The notes under the pieces are model-generated. The model made no database searches. It saw only the letters and a program-made list of their open reading frames with translations, and was not told the origin of the DNA. The position numbers were made by a program, and so were the translations under genes. Positions 50,815 to 63,251 of a DNA stretch of 64,000 bases are shown here, one piece after another (positions within the stretch are counted from its first letter, which is position 1; every line of letters begins with the position of its first letter). Source of the stretch: Uloborus plumipes (taxonomy: Eukaryota > Arthropoda > Arachnida > Araneae > Uloboridae); NCBI GenBank assembly GCA_038373865.1, contig JAXGGA010001698.1, positions 1-64,000 of the forward strand, written 5' to 3'.

Positions 50815-51218
50815 CAGTACAGAACCTTTTATCCGGGAACCAAAATACCGGGAAACCAGAAAACCGGCAACATTTTAATCGATTTTTCCGCCACTTTTTA
50901 AAATACGCATTTTCGGCAATTTCTAAAAAAATGAAGAGCTTTTTTTTTTCTTTTGAAATACCTAAATGAATGTGAACGATTTCTTCATAAATACCATATA
51001 AGTGGCATATGGCTCAGAAATTTTTAATATTGTAATATCTATAAGCACTTATGGATCGTTTTCTCTTTAGAGTTTAAGATGCATTACTATTTGTTATAGT
51101 AATTTGGGTTTTATAAACAATTGGCAAATATCCCTTCGTAGCGATTCAGAAAACCGGGAAATTCAGTTATCCGGGATAGCTGTGGTCCCAAACATCCCGG
51201 ATAATTGGTTCTCTACTG
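50815..51218. mobile_element. pogo/Tigger-type MITE, 404 bp
   Basis: Ends CAGTACAGAACC..ATCCGGGA and (inverted) CAGTAGAGAACC..ATCCGGGA, with TA on both sides. Several internal ACCGGGAAA motifs. Non-coding. Confidence 0.85.
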
Positions 51219-52761
51219 TATCTGAAAATATTTTAAACGCCATTTGACAACACTGAACATTAATGGCGACAAAAAAAATCATTTTTCTGAGGGAAATTTG
51301 CTGGTATTTTACTCATGTTCTTTCAGTTAATTGTTTTTGAAAACAATTTGATTCAGGGATTCTGAAGGATCACTCTTTCAATAAGTTTGCTAGGATACAA
51401 AATTAGACCTTCAAAATTTATAAATTTATTTATAACTAGCTGCGTTGCTTGGCATTGCATGGTCGCCAAAAATAAAAGTTGTGTCAAGTGGCGCATGTTC
51501 AACAACCAGGCTAAATAATTGATAAATAAAATTTTTAAATTTAAAAAGAATTTCCTGGCAAAATTATGACAACAGTCAATAAACGTCTTTTTAAGAAAAT
51601 TTGGATATTGGGCACTGAATAATTCCGATTACAATAGGGCACTTCGTAAATCAAGTAGCCCCTTTCCTAAAAATCCAGTTTTCTCGTCGGATTGTGTCTG
51701 CTGCTGTGTGAGCAGTCTCGATTGTTGCATCAATCCCAGTCGAGAAATTTAACCGAGGGCACATAAGCAAAGACCACCATTCTGGCACCACCAAATCGAC
51801 CATTCGGCACATGAATGCAGTGTTATTTTTAGTGGTATGTTCCTTCCAGATGAAAATGCGCCTATTTATTAGTGCGAACAGAAAACAGGAACGTAACACA
51901 TGCAATTAACAATGAGCATACACACCTATAGCATGGAGCCAATTTTGGAGAGTTTGAGCTGAAATTGTGATAGCAGTAGCCAAATAAAAGTGCTGTTAAA
52001 GAAAAGTGGCATCCATATTTCGACATCTTCGAGTCGTTTACGTTAATTATCCATCTTTATTGGCCTCTATTCTACGTCTACGACTTTGCCCTTGCCTTCA
52101 ATCTGCATTTTTAATCTTTTAAAATCAGTTTCAGGTCCTGGAAACCACACAATGTACAGCCCTAGTAGCTTCTGCTAGTTTGATTCTTGTTTGGCCCTCC
52201 GCTAACCAACTAACATAGCTTTTGATTTGGTTAAATGATTTTGTTAAAACATCGTACTCATTGAAACACATTACTTACAGCATGTAAATCATTGCTTTTC
52301 GCCCTTTCAGTAAGTTTAAATCCGAATTTCATTTATTACTGTTAAAGTGAAGTTACTGACGTCAAACTCAAAATTGACAAGATCCAGATTTTGAAAAGTG
52401 AAAAGAATTGCTTTTGTTACAACTCCTTTCTACCTTTTTCTGTAAAAAAAAAAATTCTCTTGGACCTTTGTTTTATATGAAGCTCATGATATCCTTTAAT
52501 TGTTTTGAGCAGTGTAATAAAAGCCCTACACATATTTCTAAGAAGAAAATATGGCATCAAATATTTAGCACTTTTCAAGTTATGTAAGAAAATATAGCAA
52601 TAGCTATTAAACTAAATTTTGATTGGTAATACATTTTTCCCTTTTTTCAAAAAAAAAAAAAATAAGGAAACATTTTTTTGACTCCAAGGCTTTAAAATTT
52701 CTGGAAATTTCACTTCTTTAGTTCCTATTTATTACTACTTGAGGTAATAAATTATTTTTAC
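51219..52761. other. intron C-D, distal part
   Basis: Contains a fragment of the CTAGCTG-headed repeat at about 51434-51580 and an unassigned less AT-rich stretch at 51655-52160 with a minus-strand open frame (51905-51651). That frame has no motif I recognise. Confidence 0.35.
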
Positions 52762-52817
52762 CTGCTGTTTTGAGTGAGATGCATGAGATGAAGCAATGAG
52801 ATTTTGCACTTTAGCAA
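52762..52817 (-). CDS. CENPJ: CENPJ exon C (56 nt)
   Basis: Acceptor CTTTTCTTTTCAG and donor GTAAAA. Completes a split valine codon and then encodes AKVQNLIASSHASHSKQQ, ending in phase 0. Phase agrees with both neighbours. Nine kilobases of intron separate it from exon B; a missed exon there is possible but not required. Confidence 0.7.
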
Positions 52818-54100
52818 CTGAAAAGAAAAGAAAACCATAATTCCATAAGTTTATTTTTAAAGAGAAATTAGATAAAATAACTTGAAGTCATATGAAACGT
52901 ATTATTAAAAACCTGTTAACAGATGCAAAGAAAGGCCAAAATAAATTTGATTTTTTTCCCCTTTAGAAAGTGTCAACTGCAATCTGCTATTAACTGTACA
53001 GTTCCTATAGTTGAGGCCACTAGCACAGCCAAAATTTCCTTCTAGAGGTTCTTTTTTTAATCAAAACAGTCCATAAATTCATAAAAATTACTACATTAGG
53101 ATTGTCAACAATGTTAAAACCAAAGCCTCTGGGGGGTGTTTTTGGCCTTCGCCGATTGCTGCACCACTGGTTGGGGCAAACCTAACCTGGCAATGTTGTA
53201 ATGCTATGATTAGGAGCTGCAGAGCCTACACAGTGCTGCCTCATTAGGTTTGCATCAATTATAGTTGCCCTACAAGGTTCTACCTTTTTTTTTCAACCAA
53301 AGGGGAAAAGCAGGAGAATGGATTAATTGAAACTGTGTATATGACATGACTTTCGTTCAATGCAAACACACCTTAGGTTTAAATTTTAAAAAGTACACAG
53401 GATGTTGACAAAAATGCATTACAGACAAAGATTTTTTTTATATGAATAATAATATAGTGATAGAAAAATTAATAATTGTTTTTAATTGCAGTAAACATAT
53501 TTTTCAATCACTGTGACTAAAGAATGGTAAAAAAACACCACTACTTCTTCACAAACATTCAAACTAATATAGTTTTAAAATTTAAGATGTGCTTTATTAA
53601 TATTTCAATATGTTCACATCACAAAGAAATTGATAAATCTTTATGATCTTCAATTGGCTACACTAATTATTTAATGTTTGTTTCGGCTTTTTTCTTCTGT
53701 TACTTAAGTACTGTTTTTATCTTTTTTAATTAGAAATATGCAAATTTTTCTCTAAAAATGGAACCCGAAATGCAGTGGCAGTTAGGCAAGGCCTAATTTG
53801 GCTTGGGGGTCTCTGGACAAAAAAACTTTGAAACGGAGGCACCCACAATATCCAGCATTACAACACATTCCACAGCCCTCTCAGTCCAACACAACACACA
53901 TTTTGGCTTGTAAAAAAGGATATTTTCAAGTGTTATGAATGAAAATTATGTGGTAAATATACAAACACAAACACAAAAAAAACCTGCTCTTTATAACAGG
54001 ATTTCTATCTATGTCCTGCTTCCTTCCTCTGAAGGCCAATGAACTGAAAGTCAAACTAGGTACCGATAGATTCATAATTTTTCAGTCTTTATTAGTTTTA
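52818..54100. other. intron B-C, proximal part
   Basis: A GC-richer stretch at 53125-53290 and the repeat at 54000-54100 (shared with 37078-37170) are probably old mobile-element fragments. No gene. Confidence 0.3.
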
Positions 54101-54101
54101 A

Positions 54102-54215
54102 CTAGCTCATGCCACGGCGTTACACGAGCTACCTCTGAACAAAAATTAACAAAACTTGAACAAAAAATGAGAAATTCTTTTGCATTAAAATCTTTATATA
54201 TATAAAACAAACTCT
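54102..54215. repeat. fragment of the CTAGCTG-headed repeat
   Basis: ACTAGCTCATGCCACGGCG followed by TTACACGAGCTACC parallels the head at 2684. Only the head and a little of the body are present. Confidence 0.55.
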
Positions 54216-55518
54216 AAAATATGTGTCCGGGGTGAACTCAGACAATACCTGACCGATTTTGTTCCATTTTTACAGCAGATGCAGGTTAGCTCAGGGATGG
54301 TTGTTAGACCAGGTCGGAAAAAAATTCAAAGAATGGTTCCTTTTTCATTCATAATCTAAATTTTTGACCAAAAAATGGCTCTATATAGAGAAATAATTAT
54401 CGTATTGCCTTGATCTTGGTCTCATTCGAAAGAGTACAAAAAGTTCTATAATAGAACATTTTCTACCTACAGTGCCGTGAACTGGATGTCAAAAAAATCA
54501 CTTGGAAATAACTTATGGACGTTCAAAGTTTGTGAAATTCAAATTTTAACTGAAGTTGCCATTTTGTTCAAATGTGGAAAGATTGACTTCAACATTTCAA
54601 TGTATTTTAGCCTATATTCAAGAAAAGAATTTAGATTCAACTAGTGACAAAACTCACCACCATAAAAACATTTAAAATTCAGAGCCTGTTTTTTCAAAAG
54701 TTTTTAAGTTTTTGATACATTTGTGTAAAAAGTTATATTTCCAAAAGCACCACAGCCTTCATTTAAATGATATTAAAAACCATTGAAGCAACAAAAGTAG
54801 TTGACCATGATGGCAATAAAATCTCAAAAACTTCAACACACTCTAAAATCTAAACCAATTGAGGTTCTCCAAAGATATTTTATATGCTTACTTAAATACA
54901 TAGAAAGAGCAAATATGCAAAGTTTTATTAAAATCAGAGCCTGGTGATATTATCAGGAAAACTAAATAAAACTTGTAGAAGCTCATTAAATGGTCAACTA
55001 CAGGCAACTCTCCTTATATGTATATTTTTTAGATGCAAAAATAACTATGTTAATTTTTGACAGAATAAACGTAGGTAAAAATATCATTGCCAGAAGACAC
55101 ATTCCTGTCTTTTATGTGACTTAGTTTATGAGAATCACAATATGTTTTTTTTTTTAATTTCTGGCATAAAGAATGTCAAAAAAAGCTTTAAAAAATAATT
55201 AGAGTTGTAACCAACATTTTTAAAACATTAAAAGATCAAATACAACAAATTCATATTTGATCAGGATCAATGTACCGTAAAAATATCAGTTTGAGCATAG
55301 GCGTAGTGTGACCAAAAAGTTTGGGGGGCACAGGTCAAAATTTTCAGAAAAACAGGTGGAGCTTTTGACCCCCCCCCCCCTCCCACTCCCCATAGATTTT
55401 TCGTAAGAAAAATATTCACTTTCACTGTTCCGATGAATTGTACACACAATATCTTCCTCTCTTTTCCTTTATTCCCCTCAGTTAGGAGTTACCATCTGGG
55501 TCAGATTTAGAATTAACC

Positions 55519-55692
55519 AGCCCCGTCATTTAGGGAATTCAGGGGGGTCAATTCCCCCCCCCCCCGGCTTTGAGAAATCAATGTATTTACATACAAGAGG
55601 GCGTGATTTTTGTTGTTTCTTGATGAAATTACATGGTTTTTGCAAACTTTGACCCCTCCCCCTGGAAAAACCTGAAATGACGGCTTGGAATT
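55519..55692. repeat. short MITE-like element
   Basis: CAGCCCCGTCATTTAGGG and, inverted, CCAAGCCGTCATTTCAGG bound a stretch of about 170 bp with C-runs. No clear target duplication. Confidence 0.45.
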
Positions 55693-56559
55693 AACGGAGC
55701 CCTGTGCTATTACAAGTATACTTCCCTTAGGGCCGAATTTAAGTGAAACGCCATTGTAATCGCTTTGAGGCGATCGCAATAGACCAATATTGCAATCGCT
55801 ACTGGAAGTCAAATTACGATAGAATCGCATCTTGTAGTTAAACGCATTAGCATCAACATTTCACTTGAAACCATTGGGAATTTGTGATTGCATTGGTGAG
55901 TTGCGATCGTCCGTGTTTCACTTGAATTCTGTACTTAGTCCCGACTACATTTTCGGCAGTACAATAGGACATTTTTCTCTTTGTGTGTGTTTTTCCCTGA
56001 TTAAGCCCCCATGTTTTTTCTCGTTTTAATGCTCTCGCTGTGTTATCTTATTGTTCTATGGAATGACCTTCATGGATATAAGAGTGATGCAATGATATCT
56101 TTTAAGTAGGGTGTCTACTGTAGATTATCGATAATTTCGGGGGTCCGGGGGTTTCCCTCTGAGAAAATTTTTTAAAAATAGGCCTAAAATTCTTCATTTG
56201 TAGCCTTGTATGAAGTAGTTGAGACTAAAAATAGGTGAGGAAAAACGAGGCAAACAAAAACCTCTTCAAAATTTTACATTCGATCAAAATAAAAATATCT
56301 TGTGCTTTTACAAATCACTGACATTGACACATTAATCAACAAGGAATAAGATTGAGAGAGAAGAGGATGACAAATATTAAATCTGAAAAATTGCTGAAAT
56401 GTTGCATAACTAACAGTTATTTTAAGGATAAAACTTGCAATAGCAGTTAGGAACACTGCTTTTGACCCTAAGGACCCAACTTAATATCCAATATATAAAG
56501 AAATAGATCACTCACTCTTTTTAAAAACTTTTTCGTCTGTGACGTATTTTTTGTTGCGC

Positions 56560-56800
56560 AGTTGTCGTGTCCAACCCTTGACGTAATAGTTTCTGCGTAC
56601 CTACTCTTCCTGTTCTGTTTATTTACCCTCACGTTTCTCGCATTCCTGGTTCACTTGACTGGTGTCAGTGAACCATCATCTTTTTGCACTGATGATGGGG
56701 CTTCATTCATAATAGCCCCGAAATAGCTATCTGCTAGAGTTTTCTAACTCTATTTTAACCTTTTATTTGTACTTGTAGACACGTTGTCTTGTATTTTTAA
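56560..56800 (+). repeat. retroelement-like 3' segment with CTGATGA..GAAA stem-loop
   Basis: CACTGATGATGGGGCT..AGCCCCGAAAT (56687-56724) is a stem-loop of the kind repeatedly seen near retroelement ends in animals. Class not determined. Confidence 0.4.
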
Positions 56801-56943
56801 CTTCACTCACTCTTGCCCAACAAGCGAATGTAAAGGTAAGGGGAAAAAATATAAATGTAAAACGCATTCATTAAAATTTTGAAAACACAACTGAAGTGAA
56901 AAATAGCAAACAACGAAAATATGAAATAAATTAAAAGTATATC

Positions 56944-57720
56944 AATAAAAAATCTGGTATGGGTCCCACACTACTTCCTTTTACGTGTAAATTTCTTTGT
57001 AGATGCCTTAGTGTTAAAATAGTGCTAGGAGTGAGCAAGATAGCAATTTGAACATTTACACCCCTAGTTTGCCACGAAACAATGAAAACAAATGTTTTAC
57101 AATGATTCATTTTCTAAATATCGCTGATTTTAACATCATTCAGTGGATTTTTCACGAAATATCGCCAATAGCGCCAAATTGAACCCAAATTCAAAAAATA
57201 TTTTTTTCGCCAAATTTGTCGCCAACTTTGCGATATGTCGCCAAGTTGACGTCAAACACTTGGCGACCAAAAGCTTGGCGACATATCGCCAAGTGGTCGC
57301 GCCAATTCATATCACTTGAGTCTGCATTGAAATTAACACTGATTTACCCCAAAAAAGGGGTAAAACACCCCCTTGGGAACATTCAAATGCAACCACAAGG
57401 GGAGGTGCACAACTAGACCATCCTCAGAGCCTACATACCAAGGTAGAAGCTTCTACGGCATATAGTTTTTGAGTTATGCGACACACATACGCACATACAT
57501 ATATACAGACGTCACGAGAAAACTCGTCGTAATTAACTCGGGGGTGGTTGAAAAGGATTTTTCGGCTGGTTATATGTTGGCAGGTACATATGCACGTGCT
57601 GACAGGTCGAAAAAACGACTCAACATTCATTCAGGGGTGAGCAAAATCAAAATTTAGACCCAAATTTGAGTGATTTTTTTTTCGCGATCACAATACTTCC
57701 TTTACTACGTAAAAGGAAGT
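56944..57720 (-). repeat. 760-bp palindrome-rich repeat, copy 2 (inverted)
   Basis: Inverted copy of 44842-45634, with head palindrome ACTACGTAAAAGGAAGT at its right edge (57720) and the CTTGGCGA-rich interior at about 57220-57305. Similarity is high over the whole length. Confidence 0.82.
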
Positions 57721-58107
57721 AAAAAAGGAAAAAGAGGAAAAAGGAAACAAAAGTGAAACAAAAACAAGTAGTTAAAATAACTATCTTTGCACAATCAGGA
57801 ATAAGTTATATAACAATGACAAAAGTTGAAATGATTCAAAAGTAAGTTTTTTAAAAAAAAGGAAGAAAAAAGTTAATGCATTGAAGACGATCATGGGCAA
57901 AAAACATTAGTATTCTTAAGTTTGTCGTAGCTTTTAAGTACAAACACGTTCTTAATGTATTTAAGTAACTACACAAACTACGTAATGTAAAATTTAGACA
58001 TGAATGAATGATGTATTTTTCCTTATTATACACTATGAGAGCTTTTTAGTTTTTAGCCTGCATTCAGCATATAATTTCTCTTTGATATGATTATGACTGA
58101 TAAATGC

Positions 58108-58137
58108 TCAAAATAAATAAATAAATAAATAAATAAA
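58108..58137. repeat. (ATAA)n microsatellite
   Basis: About seven AAAT/ATAA units in a row. Confidence 0.9.
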
Positions 58138-58523
58138 AACCGCTTAAAAATTGAAATTTTTGAATTGGGAAGATTTCTGTGAAAATCCATGTTTTATTGT
58201 AAAAATTTACTTTTCACTGCAGTACCTAAGATAAAAAGATGTTTTTTTGTCTTTCTCCCCTCTGTATCTTTTTCTCTCTTACAATGAGCCAGATTTTGTG
58301 AAAAAAAGTAATTTTTAGTCAAAATTATTTTTTAATATAATAAGCAATAACAAAATTATAAAATTTATGCTTGAAAAAGGTTCAGATGATGCAGCCAGAA
58401 GCAAAGGGATGGAAGTGACAAAATTAAAAATTTGGAGACAACTAAGGTAAATGGTAGGAGCACCTTTGATATATTTTGTGACAGGAGTCGATACAAGTAG
58501 CCCTAGTAAATGTTGATCTATAG

Positions 58524-61109
58524 CAGTGGTTCTCAACGGGGGCGATACCGCCCCCTGGTGGGCGGTGGGAAGATGTTGAGGGGCAGTGAACATATTTTGG
58601 GCAGCAGGGGGGCGGTGGACAGATTTTGGGTGGTAAGGGGACGGTGGGTATATTTTCAAATGTACTTGTGAGAACATGTTTTATGCTGAGGCGGCAGGAA
58701 ACAGTCATCTCTTCTATTCCCTAATTATAGCCTGAAAATTTATTTTCTGCGGATATTTCACAAACCCTGATCTTTCTACTAACGTCATGAACGATAGCCT
58801 AAAATTTGTCAATAGCACAAAATTTGAGAGCCACCTATCTTGACCGACTTTTTGTTATCAACTTTTTTGAGCTTCCCCTCCCCCCCCCCCAAACAACATC
58901 AAAGATAGGTAACAATCGCATTTTTCACGGTGCAATGTGAAAAAAATTTCCGGAGAAAACTCCCGAACCTTGATTATTCACTCTTCATCAATAAAAATAG
59001 CTTAAATTTTGCGTTTTTACTTTCTTCTATATCTAATATATAGAAGAAAGTATTGGATTCGTGAAAATTTTCGAATGTCGAATTTTGACGGATTTGCACG
59101 TTTTGAGGTGCGCTGAATCCATTTCGATCAGTTTTGGAAAATGTCTGTGTGTGTGTGTCTGTATGTGTGTGGCCAGTTTTTGTAGCCGCGCTAGAGCAAA
59201 AACTACTGCATGAAATCGAACAAAATTTTTTGCACGTATGTACCACCATGTGAACTAGTACACCTGACTTTTTAGCGAATTCTTTTAAGGGGGGGTGGAG
59301 CAATCGCACGTTTTCTGCGCGGGGGTGATTGCTATATCTTAGGAAGTAAACGGCGGAATCAAACGAACACTGGTCCATAGGTAAACCCTACTGAGTACAG
59401 GTGCTGATTCAATTTGTGTGTCAATATCTCAAAGGGAGGTGGAGCAATTGAGCGTTCTTCTTATTTAATGTAACTGCTATATCTCGAGAAGTAATGAACG
59501 AAATCGAACGAAAATTGGTACTCAAGTAGACGTTGAAGAGTACAAGAGCTGATTCAAATTTTGTGTCAATTGCTTAAAGGGGGGTCGTGCAATCAAAAGT
59601 GCTTATTTTGTCATGGCACCTGCTATATCTCGAGAAATATTGCTGCAATTTGAATGAAATTTGGAATAACACCAACCCAATATGGAAGCAAGCATCCATT
59701 AAATTTTGGTGCCAATTGCCCCAGGGGGAGTGTGGGGTGATTTTTGCGCTTAGTCAACAATGCGAAAAATAAATTCATTAAAAAATCGCTTTCACGCTAT
59801 TTAATTATCAAAACATCTGAAAACTTTCAATGATTTGAAATTTTTAACTGTTGCCAATTTCTTTTTACTAACAAATAAAATGTTTGCAATTAATCTAAAC
59901 AAGGCTTTTGCAATGATTTCCAATTTCGCTCATTGATTCTGCATTTGAAGGGGTATTACGATAATTGGGAAATTGGAGCTGTTTCCAACTATTCGGGCGA
60001 GGAATTTATTTTGTAACCGGAATTCATGAGATATATATAGAAGAAAGTTTCGTGACGGCCACGACAGCTAGTTTATACTTGTATTTCAGAAAACGTTAGA
60101 TGGAGCTCTGACTCCCTAACATTACTAAACTTAACCTTTAAATAACTTCAATTATGAAAAATCTTTACAGGAGATCTCTTTCTCTCTAGTTAATGCTACC
60201 AAAAATTGTCTAAAATTACGTCAATGTTATATGTTTCACAGGGAGCGGAATCTGAATTTAAGTGTCAACTACCACAAAGTATAAAACTAAAGAAACCGCA
60301 TTTTTAAGACTTCGTTTTAAAAACAAATTTCGGGGGATATCCCTGATACTTTACCGCCGCCTTTACTTTGATATCGCCAAAGGCATACTTATAACTTTTG
60401 TTATCTTATCTAACCTTCAAAGCAATAAATTAATCAAAAAGAATTTCTTTGAATTGAACTTATCTTTTGATTTTTAAATTCAACTTATACCAGTTTTTTA
60501 AAATTAAAACTTAGTTTATAGTCTCTAAATACGACCGGGCTATAGTTTCAAGTCTTTGTCGCTCCTGGGAAAAATTAGGAGGAACGGCTGTTAGCCTTTC
60601 CGTAGTAAAATCCTATATACATACGTAATAAATAGGGGATGCGTATTGCATAGTTGCAAGTAAATAAGAGCAAGACTGTTTGGGATCGGACTGTTCAGGA
60701 ACAATTTGAACGTAATGTATTTTTCAAAATAAATTGGTTTTCAAACAAAATGTTGAAAAAACGGTGTATTTTTATTTTAAAACGTGTTGTTCTTATTTAC
60801 CAAAAAAATGGTTCACTCATTTAATGGACTCATTCTAGGCATTTGGTTTTTACTGACACAGCTTTTCAAAGGGGGTGGGAATGCCCCCTTTTTCTAGAAA
60901 TTATCTTACCTGAAAGAAAAATAAAAAAAAGCATAAATTTTAACTTTCTAGTCATTTTTCAACTATCTGTTTGGGCAAAATTATAGGGTTAAACCTGTCA
61001 AGGAAACGATCGCCCCCCCTTCCACTTTTACGTCTGTCCGTAAAGGGGGCGCTGAAAAATTTTCAACCTAACAGGGGGGCAGTGGCTGTAAAAAGGTTGA
61101 GAACCATTG
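58524..61109. mobile_element. hAT-like element, 2.6 kb
   Basis: Ends CAGTGGTTCTCAAC and (inverted) CAATGGTTCTCAACC, the typical hAT terminus, flanked by ATCTATAG and AACTAGAG (6 of 8 match). Sub-terminal GGGGGCGG-type repeats occur at both ends. The interior is interrupted by 59019-60072. No transposase recognised. Confidence 0.75.
59019..60072. repeat. repeat with palindromic ACTTTCTTCTATAT head, nested in hAT-like element
   Basis: The head is a palindrome (59019-59051, ACTTTCTTCTATAT and complement) and the tail at about 60031-60047 repeats ATATATAGAAGAAAG inverted. The body contains several degenerate units around GCTATATCTCGAGAA (near 59330, 59470, 59620), each with a GAA-rich AACGAAAATTGGT stretch. 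TG-rich stretch at 59143-59172. Same layout as 44842-45634. Confidence 0.65.
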
Positions 61110-61788
61110 AACTAGAGCATGACTCAGAAAACTTTTTCTAGTGCAAGCCTACCTAAGGTCTGATCTTTAAACGCGTTTACTCAAAATCTTGAATTTTTCC
61201 ATTTACATACATTTGCTTCTCATTGCCTTATACAAAACAGCATGATTTATGATTCCACACTTATCCAAATTACTATTTTAGTAATGCAATAAGCATGGAG
61301 AAGGTCAGGATAAAATATGGCAAACTGGGGGGGTTACACCCTTCAGAGGACTTGCATTTAACATTATTGATAATCCAAAAGACTTTCAACTAAAAAAAAA
61401 TTCTTTTATCCATCATCCATTGCGCCAGAATTACCGTCTTCCTAGACGATAATTCTGGTCTTGCTAGTGGGTAACCGGTAACGTAAACGGAATTAATTTT
61501 TCTGATGATTTTCGTCACTTTTTCGGAAAAAATAAAGTTCCAAACATTGAAAATTTTGACAGTGTGCCTATATTCCCCCTTACACCCCTCCCCTTCAAAC
61601 ATGTGATGGGTATACTTAAATGAAACAAATTTAAAAAAAAACTAAAGATACTCTAATTATGATTTTCGTTTTGATTTTACAAAACTTCAGGTTCTAGATT
61701 TTAACTGTCCATCAAGTCGGGGGGGGGGGGGGCACGCTATGCTTATGAGTTTGAGTGATATTAAAATAAAATGAACTTAAAACATTAC

Positions 61789-61825
61789 CAAGATGAGAAG
61801 GGCTGACAACATTCTTGAATATGTT
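61789..61825 (-). CDS. CENPJ: CENPJ exon B (37 nt)
   Basis: A strong polypyrimidine tract and TTTTCAG precede 61825 and donor GTAATG follows 61789. It encodes NIFKNVVSPSHL plus one base. Phase 0 in and phase 1 out fit exons A and C exactly. Short and without a recognisable motif, so it rests on splice sites and phase alone. Confidence 0.62.
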
Positions 61826-61967
61826 CTGAAAACAAAAAAAAAAACAAAATGATGTATAGTTATATTTTTTGCCCTTTTTGAAAATTACCATCATTATAGC
61901 AAAGTAAAGATGCACAGTATTACATATATTCAAACCAGGCACATGCCATCAACCAATGTCCAGGGCA

Positions 61968-62255
61968 TTTTCACCCTCCAGGGTCCCCCGTACCTACCAG
62001 CTTAGTGGTTTAACCGGGATAGGGCCCTGAAGAGCGCTCTGTTCTTAATTTTGAACCAGAACCTAGGGTCGAGCAAACCATAGGCCCTAGCACCCCCAGA
62101 GGTATCGTTTCACTTGGAGGACTTTGTGACCACGACATTTTTAACGCCTCCCAGTCACCATTAATCAAGACGGTGGATCTTTGATCGGCTGGGATCAAAC
62201 CCGGGTCCTTTCGGACACGAGTCCGATGCCTTACCGATCGGGCCACCACGGCCCT
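61968..62255 (-). mobile_element. tRNA-derived SINE, family 2
   Basis: The minus-strand 5' end reads GGGCCGTGGTGGCCCGATC with an A box-like TGGCCCGATCGGTAAGGC and B box GGGTTTGATCC. It is flanked by the 14-bp direct repeat CAATGTCCAGGGCA (61954-61967 and 62256-62269). It is inserted in the A-B intron. Its body differs from the SINE at 41975-42344. Confidence 0.9.
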
Positions 62256-62435
62256 CAATGTCCAGGGCAGACAAATGAGAAAAATTGGAATATGTTAAAA
62301 AATGCAAGATATAATATAGTAATAAAATAATATAAACAAGAATGTTCTTTGCTTACTATATCTAGTATACACAAATAAACAGCGATATTCATCTAATTGT
62401 ACAGGAAAAACATTCTTGAAAAAATACTATGAAAC

Positions 62436-62757
62436 CAGGGGTCAATCTAGAGAGAAATTAGGTCCATTAAAGGACCCTTCACAAAATTCAGTCACTCAAA
62501 AACGGACCCTTCACAAAATTCAGAAACTCAAAAAAGGATTCTTCACAAAATTCCGTCACTCAAGAACAGACCTTTCACAAAAATCCCATACTCAAAACTG
62601 ACTCTTCACAGAAATCTGAGTTTACGTAACGATTGGGAATATTTTTTGCCGTAACTATTTTTCACAAAATTAGGAATTAGTTTTCACAAAATTCTGAACT
62701 ATATTTCACAAAATTCCAAAAACAGGGCCTTGGTCAAATATCCTGGATTGACCCCTG
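62436..62757 (+). mobile_element. MITE with TTCACAAAAT tandem repeats (short copy of the 4990-8639 family)
   Basis: Ends CAGGGGTCAATCTAG and (inverted) CAGGGGTCAATCCAG, flanked by ATGAAAC on both sides (62429-62435, 62758-62764). About five units of roughly 32 bp with GGACCCTTCACAAAATTC fill the left half; shorter TTCACAAAATT units fill the right. Confidence 0.82.
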
Positions 62758-63251
62758 ATGAAACATCCTGGTAGTTAGACAACCAATGTGATGTTTCTAA
62801 TTTTTTGAAATTTTTACTTGGATTTTTCTGAAGGAGCTACCCATTCCATCATATGAAATTTGGTAATGGGATAATAAAGAGAAATTTATGTCCGGATTGA
62901 CCCCTGTACAATAAATGATAGCTTTTCCTATCATTTTTAAAATATCTAAAATATCATACTTAAAAAATCTGGAGAATGCAAATCATTTTAAATAAATTAA
63001 AAGATTTTCAAAATTCATTTTTGAAAAAGATATAAACATTCCGAACCATTCAAAACCTATTGTTTTACTCTTAAAATAGATAGCTGGCAGTAAAAAATAT
63101 TTTTATATTAAAAACTCTTAGAAAAATACTCAAACTCACATATGGATGAAGAAAATTAAATCAAGACAAACTTGCATAAATTCAAAGAAAAAAAGGAAAT
63201 GTTTAAAGACAAGATATTTTAGAATTACACCCAAGAAATCCAACTACATAC

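Noticed and set aside
44905..57657. Matching ORFs at 45158-45358/57216-57416 and 44905-45105/57469-57657 as a small gene family
   Set aside because: Both pairs lie in the two copies of a nucleotide repeat rich in short palindromes, and the proteins look like translated repeats.
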